64,000 nucleotides of DNA from contig NZ_JBBGAZ010000001.1 of NCBI RefSeq assembly GCF_037478305.1, positions 310,001 to 374,000 on the forward strand, in the 5' to 3' direction. The notes under the pieces were generated by a model. The model was not told the DNA's origin, searched no databases, and saw nothing but the letters and a program-made list of their open reading frames with translations. Made by a program: the position numbers and the translations under genes. Below, in pieces: positions 1 to 9,254 of the stretch (the stretch's first letter is position 1; every line of letters begins with the position of its first letter). The stretch comes from Cognatishimia coralii. GTDB lineage: Bacteria; Pseudomonadota; Alphaproteobacteria; Rhodobacterales; Rhodobacteraceae.

Positions 1-106
1 GGTATACATGGTCAGGCTTGACCCCAAGGGTCAAGGGGCGGGGCAGCTGCTTATCCAAAAAAACGGCCGAAGGGCCAAAAAACAGAGGCACGAAGGACGT
101 AAGCGC

Positions 107-1516
107 ATGATACGCGGGATTTTGGTCGGATTTCTGGGTGGCGGGGCCATTGGTCTTGTCTTTGCGGGCGTGGTGTCTCTCGTGTCGCCTTTGCCTGCGC
201 GGATTGAACTGGAAAGTGAAGCCACGCAGGCTGTGGCGGAACCGCGTGCCAGCGTGCAGCCCGGTCTTGCCACGCCCTCAGAGGCCGATGCGCCTCTTGC
301 AACCGATACAGTTGCGGCCGCGCCTGCTCAGTCCGATGGGGAAGGTGTGCCGGACGCAGATCGCGCCTCAGCGCCCCGACCAACGCCGTCGGACGTCGTT
401 GTCGTGGATGGCGATCCGATCGTGGACGAGGCCTCTGCCGTTGCTGTGACAGCCCTGGAACCCGTCTTCCCGACACCTCAGGCGAATGCCATTCAAACGC
501 CCGAAGCCGAGAGCGATACACCAGAAATCACGTTGAGGCCGGTGCAGCGCCCTCAGGTCGCAACCACGGAAACGGCAACCTTGGCCGCCCCCTCAGTTTC
601 TGAATCGCCGAGTGCGCCGACCACGATCAACGTCCCCATCGAGACCACTCGTGCAAATCCCACGCCTACAGATCTGGGCGTTCCTGCGTCAGGACGCTCT
701 GAAGAAGAAGACGTTCAGACGTCCCTTTTGCAACCTGCCACTGATCTCGACGAAGCCTTTCCGCAGTTGACGTCGACCCGTTTGCCCACTGTTGGGTCAT
801 CGCAGGTTGCGGCGGATGCGGCGGGGGTAGGCGACTCTAGCCCGCTGGTGCAGTTCGCTGCAAAGTTTGAACGCATCAACTCGCGGCCAATCCTGTCGGT
901 CGTTCTGATTGACGAGGGCAAAAGCGATCTGGATCTGAGCATCCTGCGCGAGTTTCCGTTTCCTCTGAGCATTGCAGTAAACCCGGCGGCCTCTAATGCG
1001 GTGGAGCGTGCGCGCATGTTCCGCTCTATGGGGCTTGAGGTGCTTGCGGTTTTGGATCTGCCAGAGGGTGCCAAGCCCGAAGATGTCGAGGTCAATCTTG
1101 CCACGGGTCTGGCGAATCTGCCGGAAAGTGTTGCCATTCTTGAAGGCGCAGCGACTGGTCTGCAGGAAAGCCGCGAAGTTTCAGATCAGGTGATTTCTTT
1201 TGTCAGAGCTTCTGGCCATGGCTTGGTGATGCGGCCCAAGGGGCTGAATACGGCGCAGAAAATGGCGGCGCGCGACGGCGTACCGTCAGTGACTGTCTTT
1301 CGCGATATCGACAGCAAGGGCCAGACCGAGGTCGTGATGCGCCGGTTCTTGGATCAGGCGGCGTTTAAGGCGCGCCAAGAGGATGGTGTTTTGATGTTGG
1401 GCCACTTGCGCCAAGATACGCTGGCGGCTCTGGCGGTCTGGACCTTGGCGGATCGCGCCTCGACGGTCGCGTTGGCACCGGCCTCGACCTTGTTGCGCGC
1501 GCAGACCGAAGGATGA
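107..1516 (+). CDS. divergent polysaccharide deacetylase family protein (YibQ-like)
   Basis: About 469 residues. An N-terminal membrane segment (about residues 4-26) is followed by a long Ala/Pro/Thr-rich low-complexity linker to about residue 250 and then a C-terminal domain resembling the divergent polysaccharide deacetylase (YibQ) family, opening with RPILSVVLIDEGKSD and containing FPLSIAVNP. The domain probably sits in the periplasm on a membrane anchor and acts in cell-wall metabolism; the substrate is unknown. The frame is open from base 8, but the ATG at 107 has AAGGA 7-11 bases upstream and starts directly at the membrane helix, so it is preferred. The upstream neighbour is outside the window. 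Confidence 0.75.
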   Translation: MIRGILVGFLGGGAIGLVFAGVVSLVSPLPARIELESEATQAVAEPRASVQPGLATPSEADAPLATDTVAAAPAQSDGEGVPDADRASAPRPTPSDVVVVDGDPIVDEASAVAVTALEPVFPTPQANAIQTPEAESDTPEITLRPVQRPQVATTETATLAAPSVSESPSAPTTINVPIETTRANPTPTDLGVPASGRSEEEDVQTSLLQPATDLDEAFPQLTSTRLPTVGSSQVAADAAGVGDSSPLVQFAAKFERINSRPILSVVLIDEGKSDLDLSILREFPFPLSIAVNPAASNAVERARMFRSMGLEVLAVLDLPEGAKPEDVEVNLATGLANLPESVAILEGAATGLQESREVSDQVISFVRASGHGLVMRPKGLNTAQKMAARDGVPSVTVFRDIDSKGQTEVVMRRFLDQAAFKARQEDGVLMLGHLRQDTLAALAVWTLADRASTVALAPASTLLRAQTEG

Positions 1517-1565
1517 GACGGAAACTTTGAAAGTTTCCGTCGTCGATTTCTTTTAAAGAAATCGA
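1517..1565. repeat. double-palindrome element, copy 1
   Basis: Two adjacent near-perfect palindromes lie between convergent genes. The first (1517-1541) has 12-base arms GACGGAAACTTT / AAAGTTTCCGTC around one base. The second (1543-1565) has 11-base arms TCGATTTCTTT / AAAGAAATCGA around one base. It begins directly after the stop codon at 1516 and ends 3 bases before the trpE stop. It could act as a bidirectional terminator or 3' stabiliser. The same pair, in mirrored order, recurs at 7480-7527. Confidence 0.85.
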
Positions 1566-1567
1566 TT

Positions 1568-3079
1568 CTATGAGTTGCCCGATCCTTCAAAGCGCCCAGC
1601 ATCCGCCGCAGCCCGCCGGATCGCGTTGGATTTATGGACGGTTTCCATAAACTCGGCTTCTGGATCGCTGTCATAGACCACGCCGCCACCTGCTTGAATA
1701 TAGAGCTTCTGGTCTTTCACAATCGCGGTCCTGAGCGCGATACACATGTCCATATCGCCGCCTGCACTGAAATAGCCAACGCCACCGCCGTAGATGCCAC
1801 GTTTCTCAGGTTCCAGCTCGTCGATGATCTCCATCGCGCGCACCTTGGGGGCGCCTGACACGGTGCCCGCTGGCATACCCGCGAAGAACGCGCTTAGCGC
1901 ATCTTGGTCTTCATGCAGCTCTCCGACCACGTTCGAGACAATATGCATCACGTGGCTATAGCGTTCGATGATGAACTCTTCGGTCGGTTTCACAGTACCG
2001 ATTTTGGCCACGCGTCCGACGTCGTTGCGGCCCAGATCGAGCAGCATCAGATGTTCTGCTAGCTCTTTTTTGTCCGCCAAAAGATCCGCCTCATTGGCAC
2101 GATCTTCCTCGGGTGTTGCACCACGTGGGCGCGTGCCTGCGATGGGGCGAATGGTCACCTCATTGCCAAAGACCCGCACGAGGATCTCGGGGCTTGCTCC
2201 GACGACCTGATAGGGGCCGAAGTTGAAATAGAACATGAAGGGGCTGGGGTTCGTGCGGCGCAGGCTGCGATACAGGGAAAACGGCGCCTGCGGGAAATCA
2301 TGTGTCCAGCGTTGCGCGGGCACGACCTGAAAGATGTCGCCCGCTTTGATATAGTCTTTGGCCTTCTCCACCGCGGCCATATAGCCCTCTTTGCTGAAGT
2401 TGCTGACCGGCTCGCCGACCGTCGCCTCAGAGCCCAGATCTCGGCTCGCTTGCGGCATGGCGCGTTCCAGATCGCGCATGGCATCCATCACGCGCTCAGC
2501 GGCCTGCGCATAGGCGGCCTTAGCGCTCACGCCCTCGGATACCCAAGCCGGAGACACCACGGTGACCTCGCCTTTGACGCCGTCTAGAACAGCCACCACA
2601 GAGGGGCGCATCATGCAGGCGTCAGGCAATCCCAAGGGATCAGGGTTGATATTGGGCAGATGCTCGACCAGACGGATCATGTCATAGCCCAGATAGCCAA
2701 AGAGCCCTGCTGAGGCCTGTGGCAGATCATCGGGCAAATTGATTTTGCTCTCGGCAATCAGGTCGCGAAGATTGGCCAGAGGGTCGCCCGCCTGATCCTC
2801 AAAGGCCTCGCCATCAAAGCGTGCCTGACGGTTCAGGCGGCTTGTTGTGCCGTGACATTTCCAGATCAGATCCGGCTTCATGCCGATGATGGAATAGCGC
2901 CCGCGGACTTCTCCGCCGGTGACAGATTCCAGCATAAACGCATCTTTCTGCGCGCCCGTCAGTTTCAGCATCAGGGACACAGGTGTGTCCAGATCTGCCG
3001 CCAGTCGCGCATAGACGATCTGGTTTTGACCCGCCTCATAGCCTTTGGCGAAGTCGTCGAAAGTCGTGATCAGTGCCAA
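1568..3079 (-). CDS. trpE: anthranilate synthase component I
   Basis: 503 residues, the usual length. TrpE converts chorismate to anthranilate with glutamine-derived ammonia, the first step of tryptophan synthesis. The chorismate-binding domain is clear in the C-terminal half (GMPAGTVSGAPKVRAMEI, IYGGGVGYFS, QAGGGVVYDSDPEAEFMET), and the N-terminal LES motif near residue 50 matches the tryptophan-feedback site. The start is a TTG at 3079, 15 bases after the PpiD-like stop, with an AAGGTAAGG Shine-Dalgarno stretch in that gap, so it is probably co-transcribed with the foldase gene. trpG is not adjacent. Confidence 0.95.
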   Translation of the reverse strand: MALITTFDDFAKGYEAGQNQIVYARLAADLDTPVSLMLKLTGAQKDAFMLESVTGGEVRGRYSIIGMKPDLIWKCHGTTSRLNRQARFDGEAFEDQAGDPLANLRDLIAESKINLPDDLPQASAGLFGYLGYDMIRLVEHLPNINPDPLGLPDACMMRPSVVAVLDGVKGEVTVVSPAWVSEGVSAKAAYAQAAERVMDAMRDLERAMPQASRDLGSEATVGEPVSNFSKEGYMAAVEKAKDYIKAGDIFQVVPAQRWTHDFPQAPFSLYRSLRRTNPSPFMFYFNFGPYQVVGASPEILVRVFGNEVTIRPIAGTRPRGATPEEDRANEADLLADKKELAEHLMLLDLGRNDVGRVAKIGTVKPTEEFIIERYSHVMHIVSNVVGELHEDQDALSAFFAGMPAGTVSGAPKVRAMEIIDELEPEKRGIYGGGVGYFSAGGDMDMCIALRTAIVKDQKLYIQAGGGVVYDSDPEAEFMETVHKSNAIRRAAADAGRFEGSGNS

Positions 3080-3094
3080 GAGGTGGCCCTTACC

Positions 3095-4939
3095 TTATTG
3101 CAAATGGCTGTGAACAGCGTTCACGGCGTTTTGGTCGATTTGAACATCCGCATTCAGGCGGATTTGCGTGCTGTAGGCGTTCAGGATTTCTTGCGCGAAA
3201 GTCTGATTGACCTGCGTCGTCAGAATGCCGCGCAGGCTGTCTGCCTCGCCCTCCGCCAGATCGGCAGCGTTGATGGCGTCAAGTTCCACCACAGCGACGC
3301 TCTGGCCACCCGCGACGGTCGCAACGCCGCCGAGATCCATGCCAAAGACGGTTTCAACCAGCGTTGCAGGCACGTCTGGAATGAAATCACCACGGGCGAT
3401 GTCGGTTTCCTGCAGCACAGTCACGCCAAGAGAGATGATGTCAGCACCCGCGGCCATCTGAGACACATAATCGGTTGCCAAGGACTGCAGTGCATCGCCA
3501 ACGGCCTGCGCGCGCCATGCGGCTTCGACGTCGGCTTTCGCGTCGACAAACGGGGCCGGAGAGGCCTCGGTTTCACCATCCAAACGGATCGCAAAGATAC
3601 CACCGTCTGCAAGGTTTTCGATCGCCGGAAAGTCGCTTTCGGTGACTTGGACCGCCTGTGCGCGGAATTCTTCGTAACCGGCGATGCCTTCGGACAATCC
3701 TGCGTGCCAGTTGATTGTGGCAACTTGCATTTCGGTTTCTGTCGCGAGTTCTTCGATAGTCGCGCCACCAGCGAGAAGGTCGTCGATGTCGTTGATCTGC
3801 GCATCAATCACACGGCGGGCGCGGTCGCCTGCCAGCTCCGCGCGCAGCTCGGCTTGCGCGTCCTCAAAAGAAGTGGATTGCGCGTTCAGGATGCCGTTGA
3901 TGCGGTAAATGGCTGGACCAAGATCCGTATCTACAGGACCAACGGTTTGGCCGGAGGCCGCGCCGAAGACTACATCGCCCGCTGCGCCAAGGCTCTCTTT
4001 GGTGACATCACCCAGATCTACATCCGCAAGGCTCAGGCCGCGGGCCTCAACGGTTGCCTCAAAGCTCTCGGTGCCTGCTGCGATGGCGTCGATGGCCGCT
4101 TGGGCCGCCTCGGTGGATCCCATGACCAGACGTTCGACCAAGCGGCGTTCGGGTTGGTTATACTGCGCGGAGCGATCATCATAGAGCGCGCGCACGGCAG
4201 TTTCATCGACTTCGACCGTGTCGAGGATCATATCAGGCGTCAGCCAAGCGTAGGTGATGTCGCGGGTGGCGGGACGCAGGAATTGATCTGTGTTGGCGTC
4301 GTAATAGGCCTGCAGGGCGGCCTCATCCGGTGCGGCCACGGGCTCTGGCAGATTGGCCTCGGTCAGAACTGCCATCGTGAAATCACGGGTTTCACCGAGA
4401 TAGCTGAGGATGGTGTCGGCATAGGTTGCCGGCATCTGAACGCCCGCCGTCACAGCGGTTTGCAGGAGGGTGGTTGCGGCCCCTTCGCGCAGGCTCTGTT
4501 CAAACTCACCTTCGTTAAGACCGGCACTGTCGAGCGTGAAGGCATAGGCTTCACGGTCAAAGTTTCCGTCCAGACCCTGGAAGGCCGGGATGCTAAGCAA
4601 TTCGTCACGCACATTTTCGTCACCAATCGACAGACCCAAACGTTCTGCCTCGGCATCCAGAGCACGTTGCGTGACAAGGCGGCCCAAAACCTGCTGATTC
4701 AGACCAAAAAGCTGTGCCTGCTGAAAGGTGATTTGCTGGCCGGTTTGCTGGGACAGGTTGGTGAGCTCCTGCTGCACAGCGCGCGAGTAGGTGGTTACGG
4801 CAATGGGTTTACCGTCCACAGTGCCGACGTTGTTGATCGTGCCGCCGAGGTTGGTGATGCCAAAGCCGCCAAGGCTGAGGATCAAAAGCCCCATCAGAAC
4901 CCAGACAAGCTTGTTTGAGATCGAAGATTTCTGAGACAT
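3095..4939 (-). CDS. PpiD-type periplasmic peptidyl-prolyl isomerase / SurA N-terminal domain protein
   Basis: 614 residues. One N-terminal membrane helix (about 10-30, LVWVLMGLLILSLGGFG) anchors a large periplasmic part with a SurA-type chaperone region (about 40-170, including TQRALDAEAERLGLSIGD) and a PPIC-like central domain around GPVDTDLGPAIYRINGI. This is the PpiD architecture: an inner-membrane foldase helping newly exported proteins at the Sec exit. The PPIase domain is weakly conserved, as is common in alphaproteobacteria, so the chaperone role is more secure than isomerase activity. It lies upstream of trpE, probably in one transcript. Confidence 0.85.
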   Translation of the reverse strand: MSQKSSISNKLVWVLMGLLILSLGGFGITNLGGTINNVGTVDGKPIAVTTYSRAVQQELTNLSQQTGQQITFQQAQLFGLNQQVLGRLVTQRALDAEAERLGLSIGDENVRDELLSIPAFQGLDGNFDREAYAFTLDSAGLNEGEFEQSLREGAATTLLQTAVTAGVQMPATYADTILSYLGETRDFTMAVLTEANLPEPVAAPDEAALQAYYDANTDQFLRPATRDITYAWLTPDMILDTVEVDETAVRALYDDRSAQYNQPERRLVERLVMGSTEAAQAAIDAIAAGTESFEATVEARGLSLADVDLGDVTKESLGAAGDVVFGAASGQTVGPVDTDLGPAIYRINGILNAQSTSFEDAQAELRAELAGDRARRVIDAQINDIDDLLAGGATIEELATETEMQVATINWHAGLSEGIAGYEEFRAQAVQVTESDFPAIENLADGGIFAIRLDGETEASPAPFVDAKADVEAAWRAQAVGDALQSLATDYVSQMAAGADIISLGVTVLQETDIARGDFIPDVPATLVETVFGMDLGGVATVAGGQSVAVVELDAINAADLAEGEADSLRGILTTQVNQTFAQEILNAYSTQIRLNADVQIDQNAVNAVHSHLQ

Positions 4940-5041
4940 GCGGCCCCCTTATTGGCGCGGTTTTTCTATGCTTCGCAGATGTCTACGACGCCCGTCGGGC
5001 AGGGGCAAGGGGGCAGGGCGGTTTCGGTGTTAAACCCTGTG

Positions 5042-6226
5042 TTATCCGGCGGAAAGCGTGCTCATGCGGGCGAACAAGACTTTGATATCGGGACGCGCCA
5101 CATTGGCGAAGGCGATGCGCATTTGCTGCCCACCCGAAGGATCGCTGTCGGGCATGAACATCGTGCCGGGCAGGGCGAGGACGTGGATGTCTTTGACCAT
5201 CTTCTGCGCAAGCTGGTCTGAGCGCATGTCAAACGGGTGCTTCACATAGGCGAAATAGGCGCCCACACCCATGAGCTCCCAGCCTGTGTCAGCGATCTTG
5301 TGGAAATAGTCTTCGATAGCGGCGCGGCGATCGAGGATCTCAAGCCGTTCGCCTGCGACCCAGTCGCCAAGATTTTGCATGCCCCAAAGCGCTGCGTGCT
5401 GGCCGAGTTGGTTGGGGCAAATCGCGACCGTGTCGAGGAATTTCTCAGCCTCTGCCAAGAGCGCCTCGGAGCTGAGCATCGCGCCAACGCGGTGGCCGGT
5501 CAGGCGGTAGGCTTTGGAAAAGGAATAGAGCTGGATCAGCGTTTGATCCCAGTCGGGATCTTGGAACAGATCATGCGGGGCTCCGGTGCGGGAATCAAAG
5601 TCGCGGTAGGTTTCATCCACGATGAGTTTCAGCCCATGGGCTTTCGCGAGCTCAAAGAAGGCGCGGACCAGCTCTGGCGGGTATTCCACACCGCCGGGAT
5701 TGTTTGGTGTGACCAAGGCAATGGCGCTGGTTTTGTCGGTGATCAGCGCTTTCGCGTGCTCTGGATCAGGCAAAAGCGCGCCATCGGTGGCGAGCGGAAT
5801 GCTGTTGATGCCCAACATGTCCAGCCACATTTTATGGTTGAAATACCAAGGGGTTGGCAGGATCACCTCATCTGCTTCAGAGCAGATTGCCGTGATCGCC
5901 GCAGCAAAGGCTTGGTTGCAGCCTGAGGTGATGGCGACTTGCGTGTCGCGGATCTCGCCTTGATAGGCGGCGCTCCATTGCGAGGCGACCTCGTGGCGCA
6001 GCTCAGGCAGGCCCAGAACTGGGCCATATAGATGTGCGTCGGGCACATTCAGCGCAGTTTCGGCGAGGAATTCGCGGAGCGGGAGCGGAGGTGGATCGAC
6101 CGGGGCGGCTTGGCTGACGTTAAGGAGCGGGTGCTCTTCGCTAAAGCTAACGCCTTCCAGCCAACGGCGCGCCTCCATAACGGGCGGGGCGAAGGTGGCT
6201 TTGGTGCGTGTTATGAGCCCGCTCAT
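5042..6226 (-). CDS. PLP-dependent aminotransferase, class I/II
   Basis: 394 residues. It has the fold-type I aminotransferase pattern: a substrate/PLP loop around LYGPVLGLPELRHEVA, the Asn region TPNNPGG, the Asp/Tyr region VDETYRDF, and the PLP lysine in SFSKAYRLTGHRVG. It transfers an amino group between an amino acid and a 2-oxoacid; the substrate cannot be read from the sequence. It starts 7 bases after the gpt stop and is probably in one operon with it. An aromatic or branched-chain role is possible but unproven. Confidence 0.85.
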   Translation of the reverse strand: MSGLITRTKATFAPPVMEARRWLEGVSFSEEHPLLNVSQAAPVDPPPLPLREFLAETALNVPDAHLYGPVLGLPELRHEVASQWSAAYQGEIRDTQVAITSGCNQAFAAAITAICSEADEVILPTPWYFNHKMWLDMLGINSIPLATDGALLPDPEHAKALITDKTSAIALVTPNNPGGVEYPPELVRAFFELAKAHGLKLIVDETYRDFDSRTGAPHDLFQDPDWDQTLIQLYSFSKAYRLTGHRVGAMLSSEALLAEAEKFLDTVAICPNQLGQHAALWGMQNLGDWVAGERLEILDRRAAIEDYFHKIADTGWELMGVGAYFAYVKHPFDMRSDQLAQKMVKDIHVLALPGTMFMPDSDPSGGQQMRIAFANVARPDIKVLFARMSTLSAG

Positions 6227-6232
6227 CGCTGA

Positions 6233-6751
6233 TCAGTCCGCGCCGCGGTAGGGCTGGACGTATTGCAGCGCCATATCCCATGGGAAGAAGATCCAAGTGT
6301 CTTGCGAGACGCCGGTGATGAAGGTGTCCACCTGCGGTTCACCCTGTGGTTTCGCATAGACGGTCGCGAAATGCGCCTTTGGATAGGTCTCGCGCACCAG
6401 TTCCAGTGTTTTGCCGGAATCCACCAGATCGTCGATGATCAAAATGCCTTCGCCATCGCCCATGAGGTCCGCGTCTGGCGCTTTCAGCACCTCTGCCTCA
6501 CGACGTTGATCGGCTTTGCCGCCGCCAGAGTGGTAGGATTTCACAGAGATCGTATCGACCACTCGTACGTCGAGTTCGCGCGCTACGATCATCGCCGGGG
6601 CCATGCCGCCACGGGTGATCGCCACAATCGCGCGCCAGGCGCCGTCATCCGGGCCTTTGCCGTCCAAACGCCAGGCCAAAGCGCGAGAATCGCGGTGGAT
6701 CTGGTCCCAGCTGATGTGAAAGCCTTTTTCGTGTGGCAGACGATCGTTCAT
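6233..6751 (-). CDS. gpt: xanthine-guanine phosphoribosyltransferase
   Basis: 172 residues. A type I phosphoribosyltransferase with the PRPP-binding signature ILIIDDLVDSGKT and the N-terminal region AIVAITRGGMAPAMIVAREL seen in bacterial Gpt. It salvages guanine and xanthine (and hypoxanthine weakly) to the nucleoside monophosphates using PRPP. It is the first gene of a two-gene unit with the downstream aminotransferase (6-base gap). Confidence 0.9.
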   Translation of the reverse strand: MNDRLPHEKGFHISWDQIHRDSRALAWRLDGKGPDDGAWRAIVAITRGGMAPAMIVARELDVRVVDTISVKSYHSGGGKADQRREAEVLKAPDADLMGDGEGILIIDDLVDSGKTLELVRETYPKAHFATVYAKPQGEPQVDTFITGVSQDTWIFFPWDMALQYVQPYRGAD

Positions 6752-6852
6752 GTGAAGCCTCTTAGATATCCCCTTGGGCCAAATGGCCGTTTGATCTGTG
6801 TTAGCGGCTTGTCTCGGAAATTACAATTTGCCCGTTTGGTTAATTTTAGCGG

Positions 6853-7461
6853 CTACCTGTCCAGCAAGAGCCTGACGCCCAAAGCGCCCATGACGCCCGC
6901 CGCGATCCGGTCCATGACTGTCTTGGCACGCAAGTAGCTGTCGCGCGCGGCGGGGGTTGAGAGGAGAAGGGCGAAGCCCGCGTAGCAGATGATTTCAACG
7001 ATCAGGTGGTTCAGGACCACAAAGGCTTTGTCAACCAGCGTGATGTCTTGAGGAAAGATCACGAGAAGGACGGCCGAGGCAAAAAGCACGGATTTGGGGT
7101 TTGCGAGGTTCACGGATAGGCCAGAGAGAAAAGATTTCCCTTGCGTGGCCGTCGTGCCCTCGGGGTTCAGCGGGGTGCGCGCATTGCGCCAGGTTTGCAC
7201 CGCGATCCAGATCAAATAGAGCGCACCCGCGATTTTTAGGGTCAGGTAGGCCCATGGAAAGAGGGTGAAGATCCCATCAAGCCCCAAAAGCGCCAGTGCT
7301 GTCCATGTGGCCGCCATGACGGCTAGGCCAAGCCCGACAGTGAAACCCTGACGAAACCCGCCAGAGAGGCTCGCCCGGATCGACATGAGCATGGCAGGGC
7401 CGGGGCTGAGGATGGCCGCCAAAAGCGTGGCGTTAAAGGCGATGATATGGGTGAATTCCAT
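6853..7461 (-). CDS. LysE/RhtB family amino-acid exporter
   Basis: 202 residues, the standard length, with about six hydrophobic segments. The N-terminus TLLAAILSPGPAMLMSIRASLSGGFRQG carries the P-G-P-A and G-x-R-x-G features of the LysE/RhtB family, and GLSVNLANPKSVLFASAV is the conserved central signature. These are inner-membrane exporters of amino acids such as threonine, homoserine or lysine; the cargo is not evident. It lies between gpt and the double-palindrome element and appears to be a single-gene unit. Confidence 0.88.
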   Translation of the reverse strand: MEFTHIIAFNATLLAAILSPGPAMLMSIRASLSGGFRQGFTVGLGLAVMAATWTALALLGLDGIFTLFPWAYLTLKIAGALYLIWIAVQTWRNARTPLNPEGTTATQGKSFLSGLSVNLANPKSVLFASAVLLVIFPQDITLVDKAFVVLNHLIVEIICYAGFALLLSTPAARDSYLRAKTVMDRIAAGVMGALGVRLLLDR

Positions 7462-7479
7462 GGGCGCTCCGAAATATCG

Positions 7480-7527
7480 CGATTTCTTTAAAAGAAATCG
7501 ATGTCGGAAACTTTAAAAGTTTCCGAC
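7480..7527. repeat. double-palindrome element, copy 2 (mirror orientation)
   Basis: The palindrome with arms CGATTTCTTT / AAAGAAATCG (7480-7500) is followed by one with arms GTCGGAAACTTT / AAAGTTTCCGAC (7503-7527). These are the same two palindromes as at 1517-1565, in the opposite order, so the two copies form an inverted pair about 6 kb apart. This copy lies between the lysE-type start codon and the fabI terminator. Confidence 0.85.
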
Positions 7528-7530
7528 TAA

Positions 7531-7561
7531 AAGAAAAGGCCCGAGAGGGGTCTCTCGGGCC
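7531..7561 (-). terminator. intrinsic terminator of fabI
   Basis: A perfect 10-bp stem GGCCCGAGAG / CTCTCGGGCC (7538-7547 with 7552-7561) with a 4-base loop, followed on the minus strand by TTTTCTTTT. It begins 24 bases after the fabI stop. Confidence 0.9.
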
Positions 7562-7585
7562 TGAAAATTTCGGACGTGGTGGCGC

Positions 7586-8404
7586 TTACTTACGGCCAGT
7601 CACCGCGTCGATATCTGGGGCATCTACGGCCTTCATACCAACCACGTGATAGCCTGCATCCACATGCAGGTTCTCGCCTGTGACGCCCGAGCCCAGATCG
7701 CTCAGCAGATAAAGCGCGGAATTGCCCACATCCTCGATCGTCACATTGCGACGCAGTGGCGAGTTCAGCTCGTTCCATTTCAGAATATAGCGGAAGTCAC
7801 CAATCCCTGAAGCGGCCAGTGTTTTGATTGGACCTGCAGAGATCGCATTGACGCGAATTCCGTCTTTGCCCAAATCCTCGGCCAGATATTTCACAGAAGC
7901 TTCCAGAGCCGCTTTCGCAACACCCATTACGTTATAATGCGGCATCACCTGCTCGGCACCGTAATAAGTCAAGGTCAGAGCAGAGCCACCATCCGTCATC
8001 AGCTTCTCTGCACGCTGCATGACTGAGGTAAAGCTGTAGCAGCTGATGTCCATTGTCATAAGGAAGTTGTCGCGGCTGGTGTCTACATAACGCCCGCGCA
8101 GCTCGTTCTTGTCGGAAAAGCCAATGGCGTGAACCAGAAAGTCGATCTTACCCCATTTCGCTTCGATCTCGGAGAAAGCCGCATCCACAGAAGCGGGGTC
8201 GGACACGTCACAATCAATCAGCGTGTCGACGTTCAACTGCTCGGCCAGTGGTGCAACGCGTTTCTTGAACGCTTCGCCCATATAAGAGAACGCCATCTCG
8301 GCGCCTGCATCTGCCAGAGCCTTGGCAATACCCCAGGCAATGGATTTGTCATTGGCCAAGCCCATGATCAAACCGCGCTTGCCCGCCATCAGATTATTTG
8401 ACAT
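7586..8404 (-). CDS. fabI: enoyl-[acyl-carrier-protein] reductase (NADH)
   Basis: 272 residues. FabI catalyses the last step of each fatty-acid elongation cycle. The N-terminal nucleotide-binding region (GKRGLIMGLANDKSIAWGIA) and the catalytic Tyr/Lys arrangement YNVMGVAK within PHYNVMGVAKAALEASVKYL are typical of FabI rather than of generic short-chain dehydrogenases. A strong terminator follows at 7531-7561. It is divergent from pdxH, sharing a 122-base promoter region. Confidence 0.96.
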   Translation of the reverse strand: MSNNLMAGKRGLIMGLANDKSIAWGIAKALADAGAEMAFSYMGEAFKKRVAPLAEQLNVDTLIDCDVSDPASVDAAFSEIEAKWGKIDFLVHAIGFSDKNELRGRYVDTSRDNFLMTMDISCYSFTSVMQRAEKLMTDGGSALTLTYYGAEQVMPHYNVMGVAKAALEASVKYLAEDLGKDGIRVNAISAGPIKTLAASGIGDFRYILKWNELNSPLRRNVTIEDVGNSALYLLSDLGSGVTGENLHVDAGYHVVGMKAVDAPDIDAVTGRK

Positions 8405-8526
8405 TCGGACTACTCCGTCCCTAATTCGCTTTTATATGATCCTTTAGGCGATCAGCCAGCCTGCTTCAAGGGCAGGGAGTTGCACATGCGCCGTAAAACC
8501 CGACGCTAGGTCAAGGAGCCACCGAA

Positions 8527-9132
8527 ATGAGTGACCGCACAGGTATTTTTGCCGGAGACAACCCGTTTGAACTGGCGCGCCAATGGCTGTCTGAGGCCGA
8601 AACAAGTGAGGTGAATGATCCCAACGCCATCGCCCTGTCGACGGTTGATGCAAGCGGTATGCCCAATGCGCGTATGGTTTTGCTGAAAGACATCGAAGAT
8701 GCGGCCTTTGTGTTTTACACCAACTACGGGTCAGCAAAGGCCCAAGAGCTCGACAGCGCCGAGAAGGCTGCTTTTGTGATGCATTGGAAATCCCTGCGTC
8801 GGCAAATCCGCGTACGTGGACATGTCAGCAGGGAATCCGGACCTCAGGCGGATGACTATTTCGCGTCCCGTTCTCTCAAAAGCCGGATCGGAGCCTGGGC
8901 CAGCAAACAATCTCAGCCGCTGGGATCGCGGGCCGAGTTGCTCGCGGAGTCCGCGAAATTGTCTTTGAAATTAGGGACAAACCCCAAGCGCCCCGAATTC
9001 TGGGGCGGTTATCGCATCACGCCGATTGAAGTTGAATTCTGGGCGGATGGCGCGTTTCGATTGCATGATCGCTTCCGTTGGACGCGGAAAGATCAAGACT
9101 CTCCGTGGAGCGTTGCCCGGTTGAACCCGTAA
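8527..9132 (+). CDS. pdxH: pyridoxamine/pyridoxine 5'-phosphate oxidase
   Basis: 201 residues. An FMN enzyme oxidising pyridoxamine or pyridoxine phosphate to pyridoxal 5'-phosphate. Recognisable features are PNARMVLLKD, the FYTNYGSAKAQEL FMN-binding segment, ASKQSQPL, and the C-terminal PIEVEFWADGAFRLHDR and conserved W/R ending. The ATG at 8527 follows an AAGGAGCC Shine-Dalgarno sequence. PLP is the cofactor of both aminotransferases and the alanine racemase in this window, though no regulatory link is visible. Confidence 0.96.
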   Translation: MSDRTGIFAGDNPFELARQWLSEAETSEVNDPNAIALSTVDASGMPNARMVLLKDIEDAAFVFYTNYGSAKAQELDSAEKAAFVMHWKSLRRQIRVRGHVSRESGPQADDYFASRSLKSRIGAWASKQSQPLGSRAELLAESAKLSLKLGTNPKRPEFWGGYRITPIEVEFWADGAFRLHDRFRWTRKDQDSPWSVARLNP

Positions 9133-9254
9133 TTTATGCGCTTGTGGAAATTCTTTCCACGATTGCTTAAATCATACTTGATAGGTCTGACATTTAGCGT
9201 CATTGTATCACCGGCTCATGGGGGTGAGCTTGGAAAAACTATAGGGCTGATGTC

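Noticed and set aside
2852..4918. 688-codon plus-strand open frame
   Set aside because: Antisense to the PpiD-type gene and the trpE start; the sense proteins have clear family motifs, and this frame has none.
9144..9160. Palindrome GTGGAAA-TTC-TTTCCAC after pdxH as a terminator
   Set aside because: A good stem but no following T-run; left unassigned.
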